Shown here: piece after piece, positions 19,618 through 20,400 of the stretch
Layout: each line of letters begins with the position of its first letter
Numbering within the stretch: position 1 is the first letter of the stretch
Assembly (NCBI GenBank): GCA_011042755.1
Contig: DRBY01000011.1
Span: 1 to 20,400 of the forward strand
DNA from: Thermoproteota archaeon
GTDB taxonomy: Archaea; Thermoproteota; Korarchaeia; Korarchaeales; Korarchaeaceae
Reading direction: 5' to 3'
DNA length: 20,400 nucleotides
Made by a program: the position numbers and the translations under genes
Notes under the pieces: generated by a model
Told to the model about the DNA's origin: nothing
Seen by the model: only the letters and a program-made list of their open reading frames with translations
Databases searched by the model: none

Positions 19618-20400
19618 ATGTGGAGGATACTGGCCGACGCGCTGCTAGAGTGGTTGCCAGTCGGCACAGGGCTGACTCAGCGGGCTCAAGCGATAGCCGG
19701 CCTGCTCATAGACCCGAGAGCGCTATTCACCCCGGCCGCTCTTTTACCTGAGGTCGCGGCCCTGATAACCTCACTTATCATCGTACTGGCAGAGGTCAAG
19801 CTCGGAGTCAGACCAGATCCCGCCTTCGGTGGCGTCGCAGCGTTAGCCATCGGCATTATGGCGTGGTTAGGAGCGCTGATGATGCGGCTAGAGCTGCTAG
19901 CTCCTGAGGAGCTTAGATCTATGGAGTTCACAGATGGTGTACTCGCCGGAATCGTCCAAGGACTTAGCTTGCTGGGGTTTGGAGGAAGCGGCATGAGCGT
20001 CGCCGTACTCACGGCCACAGGCCTTAGGTTTAAGGAAGCAGTCATTCTGTCGTCACTAGCCTCCGTTCCTGTCATCGCTGCATGGGGAGTCGATTTGGCT
20101 GGGCTTGCATCGCTAGCGATCGCTGCGGTCGTCCTGTACGCTGCGTCTCGGCGCCTCAACTCCGCGAGACCCACGACGATCTCGTTGATCTGCTCAACGG
20201 CTATCGCCGCGGGAAATAGGGGAAGCGTGGTGACTCTGTTCGAGAGACGCCTCTATTACAGCGAGCTAACCGGCAGAATCGCCTCTTGGGTGGAGAAGTG
20301 GGGGGCGATGGGTCTGATCATGGCTATGATCGTCCAGTCAATAATCTCGCCGATACCGGCCGACGCGGTTCTGGTGGCCGCTGGAGCCTTAGGCATGAGC
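19618..20400 (+). CDS. UppP/BacA-like and DedA-like membrane protein, 3' partial
   Basis: Membrane protein open to the window edge, 261 aa visible. Residues 1-190 resemble undecaprenyl-diphosphate phosphatase (BacA/UppP). ALLEWLPVGTGLTQ (8-21) sits like the first motif GLTEFLPVSSTGH, and GVLAGIVQGLSLLGFGGSGMS (107-127; split as GVLAGIVQG and LSLLGFGGSGMS) plus TGLRFKEAVILSSLASVPV resembles the second repeat with its PGxSRSG motif. Key residues are missing: His30 reads Thr20, and the Ser-Arg of motif 2 read Gly-Gly. From about 220, ASWVEKWGAMGLIMAMIVQS then IISPIPADAVLVAAG matches the start of a DedA/VTT domain (SPIPxE-like motif, with Ala-Asp for Ser-Glu). The rest of DedA lies beyond 20400. 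The ATG at 19618 has a TATA-like site 30 nt upstream and no Shine-Dalgarno. DedA-like is likely; UppP-like is moderate. Confidence 0.65.
   Translation, partial: MWRILADALLEWLPVGTGLTQRAQAIAGLLIDPRALFTPAALLPEVAALITSLIIVLAEVKLGVRPDPAFGGVAALAIGIMAWLGALMMRLELLAPEELRSMEFTDGVLAGIVQGLSLLGFGGSGMSVAVLTATGLRFKEAVILSSLASVPVIAAWGVDLAGLASLAIAAVVLYAASRRLNSARPTTISLICSTAIAAGNRGSVVTLFERRLYYSELTGRIASWVEKWGAMGLIMAMIVQSIISPIPADAVLVAAGALGMS

Noticed and set aside
19686..20174. 162-codon minus-strand frame opposite the UppP/DedA-like gene
   Set aside because: Ala/Ser/Thr-rich composition with no motif, antisense to a clear membrane-protein frame that runs to the window edge.
1..20400. CRISPR arrays, insertion sequences, integrase or phage genes
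   Set aside because: No regularly spaced repeats, transposase, integrase or terminal inverted repeats were seen; the tRNA-Asn 3' end shows no nearby duplicated att-like copy within the window.

Overview
The window is 20.4 kb of gene-dense archaeal chromosome, about 55% G+C, with no gap over 300 bp. Archaeal marks are a CDC48-type ATPase, a threonyl-tRNA synthetase with the archaeal editing domain, archaeal lipid genes (mevalonate kinase, inositol-phosphate synthase, geranylgeranyl reductase, tetraether synthase), a DUF211 protein, DtdA, a TATA-like box about 25-30 nt before many starts (leaderless genes), frequent GTG/TTG starts and heavy AGG/AGA use. A branched-polyamine synthase homologue beside a tetraether synthase suggests a thermophile or hyperthermophile, probably Thermoproteota or Korarchaeota. 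The exact lineage cannot be fixed from this sequence.

Layout. 1-1622 (+): C-terminal part of a two-domain CDC48 ATPase, then tRNA-Asn(GUU). 1761-4603 (-): mevalonate kinase and ThrRS overlapping by 4 nt. 4699-5784 (-): inositol-1-phosphate synthase. 5920-6485 (-): two small proteins, one soluble and one probably membrane-anchored or secreted. 6576-7922 (-): class III aminotransferase or racemase. 8069-8506 (-): Cys-rich HTH regulator, divergent from 8700-9839 (+), a membrane-anchored protein resembling a degenerate HerA/VirD4 ATPase. 9857-12737 (-): tetraether synthase Tes followed by a geranylgeranyl-reductase-family flavoprotein. 12921-14280 (+): a helical-repeat protein and an UPF0173 metallo-hydrolase. 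14322-15778 (+): an AdoMet-decarboxylase-like protein lacking its self-processing serine, followed at 5 nt by a BpsA-like aminopropyltransferase. 15732-17467 (-): a tRNA methylthiotransferase and a DUF211 protein. 17546-19558 (-): sugar-phosphate-isomerase-like protein, DtdA and a PIN-like protein, apparently one operon. 19618-end (+): UppP-like region joined to a DedA-like domain, cut by the window edge.

Two themes recur. One is membrane lipid chemistry: mevalonate kinase (isoprenoid supply), Ino1 (inositol head group), GGR (saturation), Tes (tail-to-tail joining) and perhaps the UppP/DedA protein (polyprenyl carrier handling). The other is tRNA and translation quality: ThrRS with editing, DtdA, methylthiotransferase and tRNA-Asn.

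The most striking observation is that several proteins keep a family fold but lack residues normally needed for catalysis: the AdoMetDC-like protein (no Ser63 or Cys83 equivalent), the HerA-like protein (no Walker A Lys), the UppP-like region (no Arg or His) and, on my alignment, the mevalonate kinase (no SGxD Asp). The AdoMetDC-like plus BpsA-like pair is the best candidate for an undescribed system. All family comparisons are from memory.
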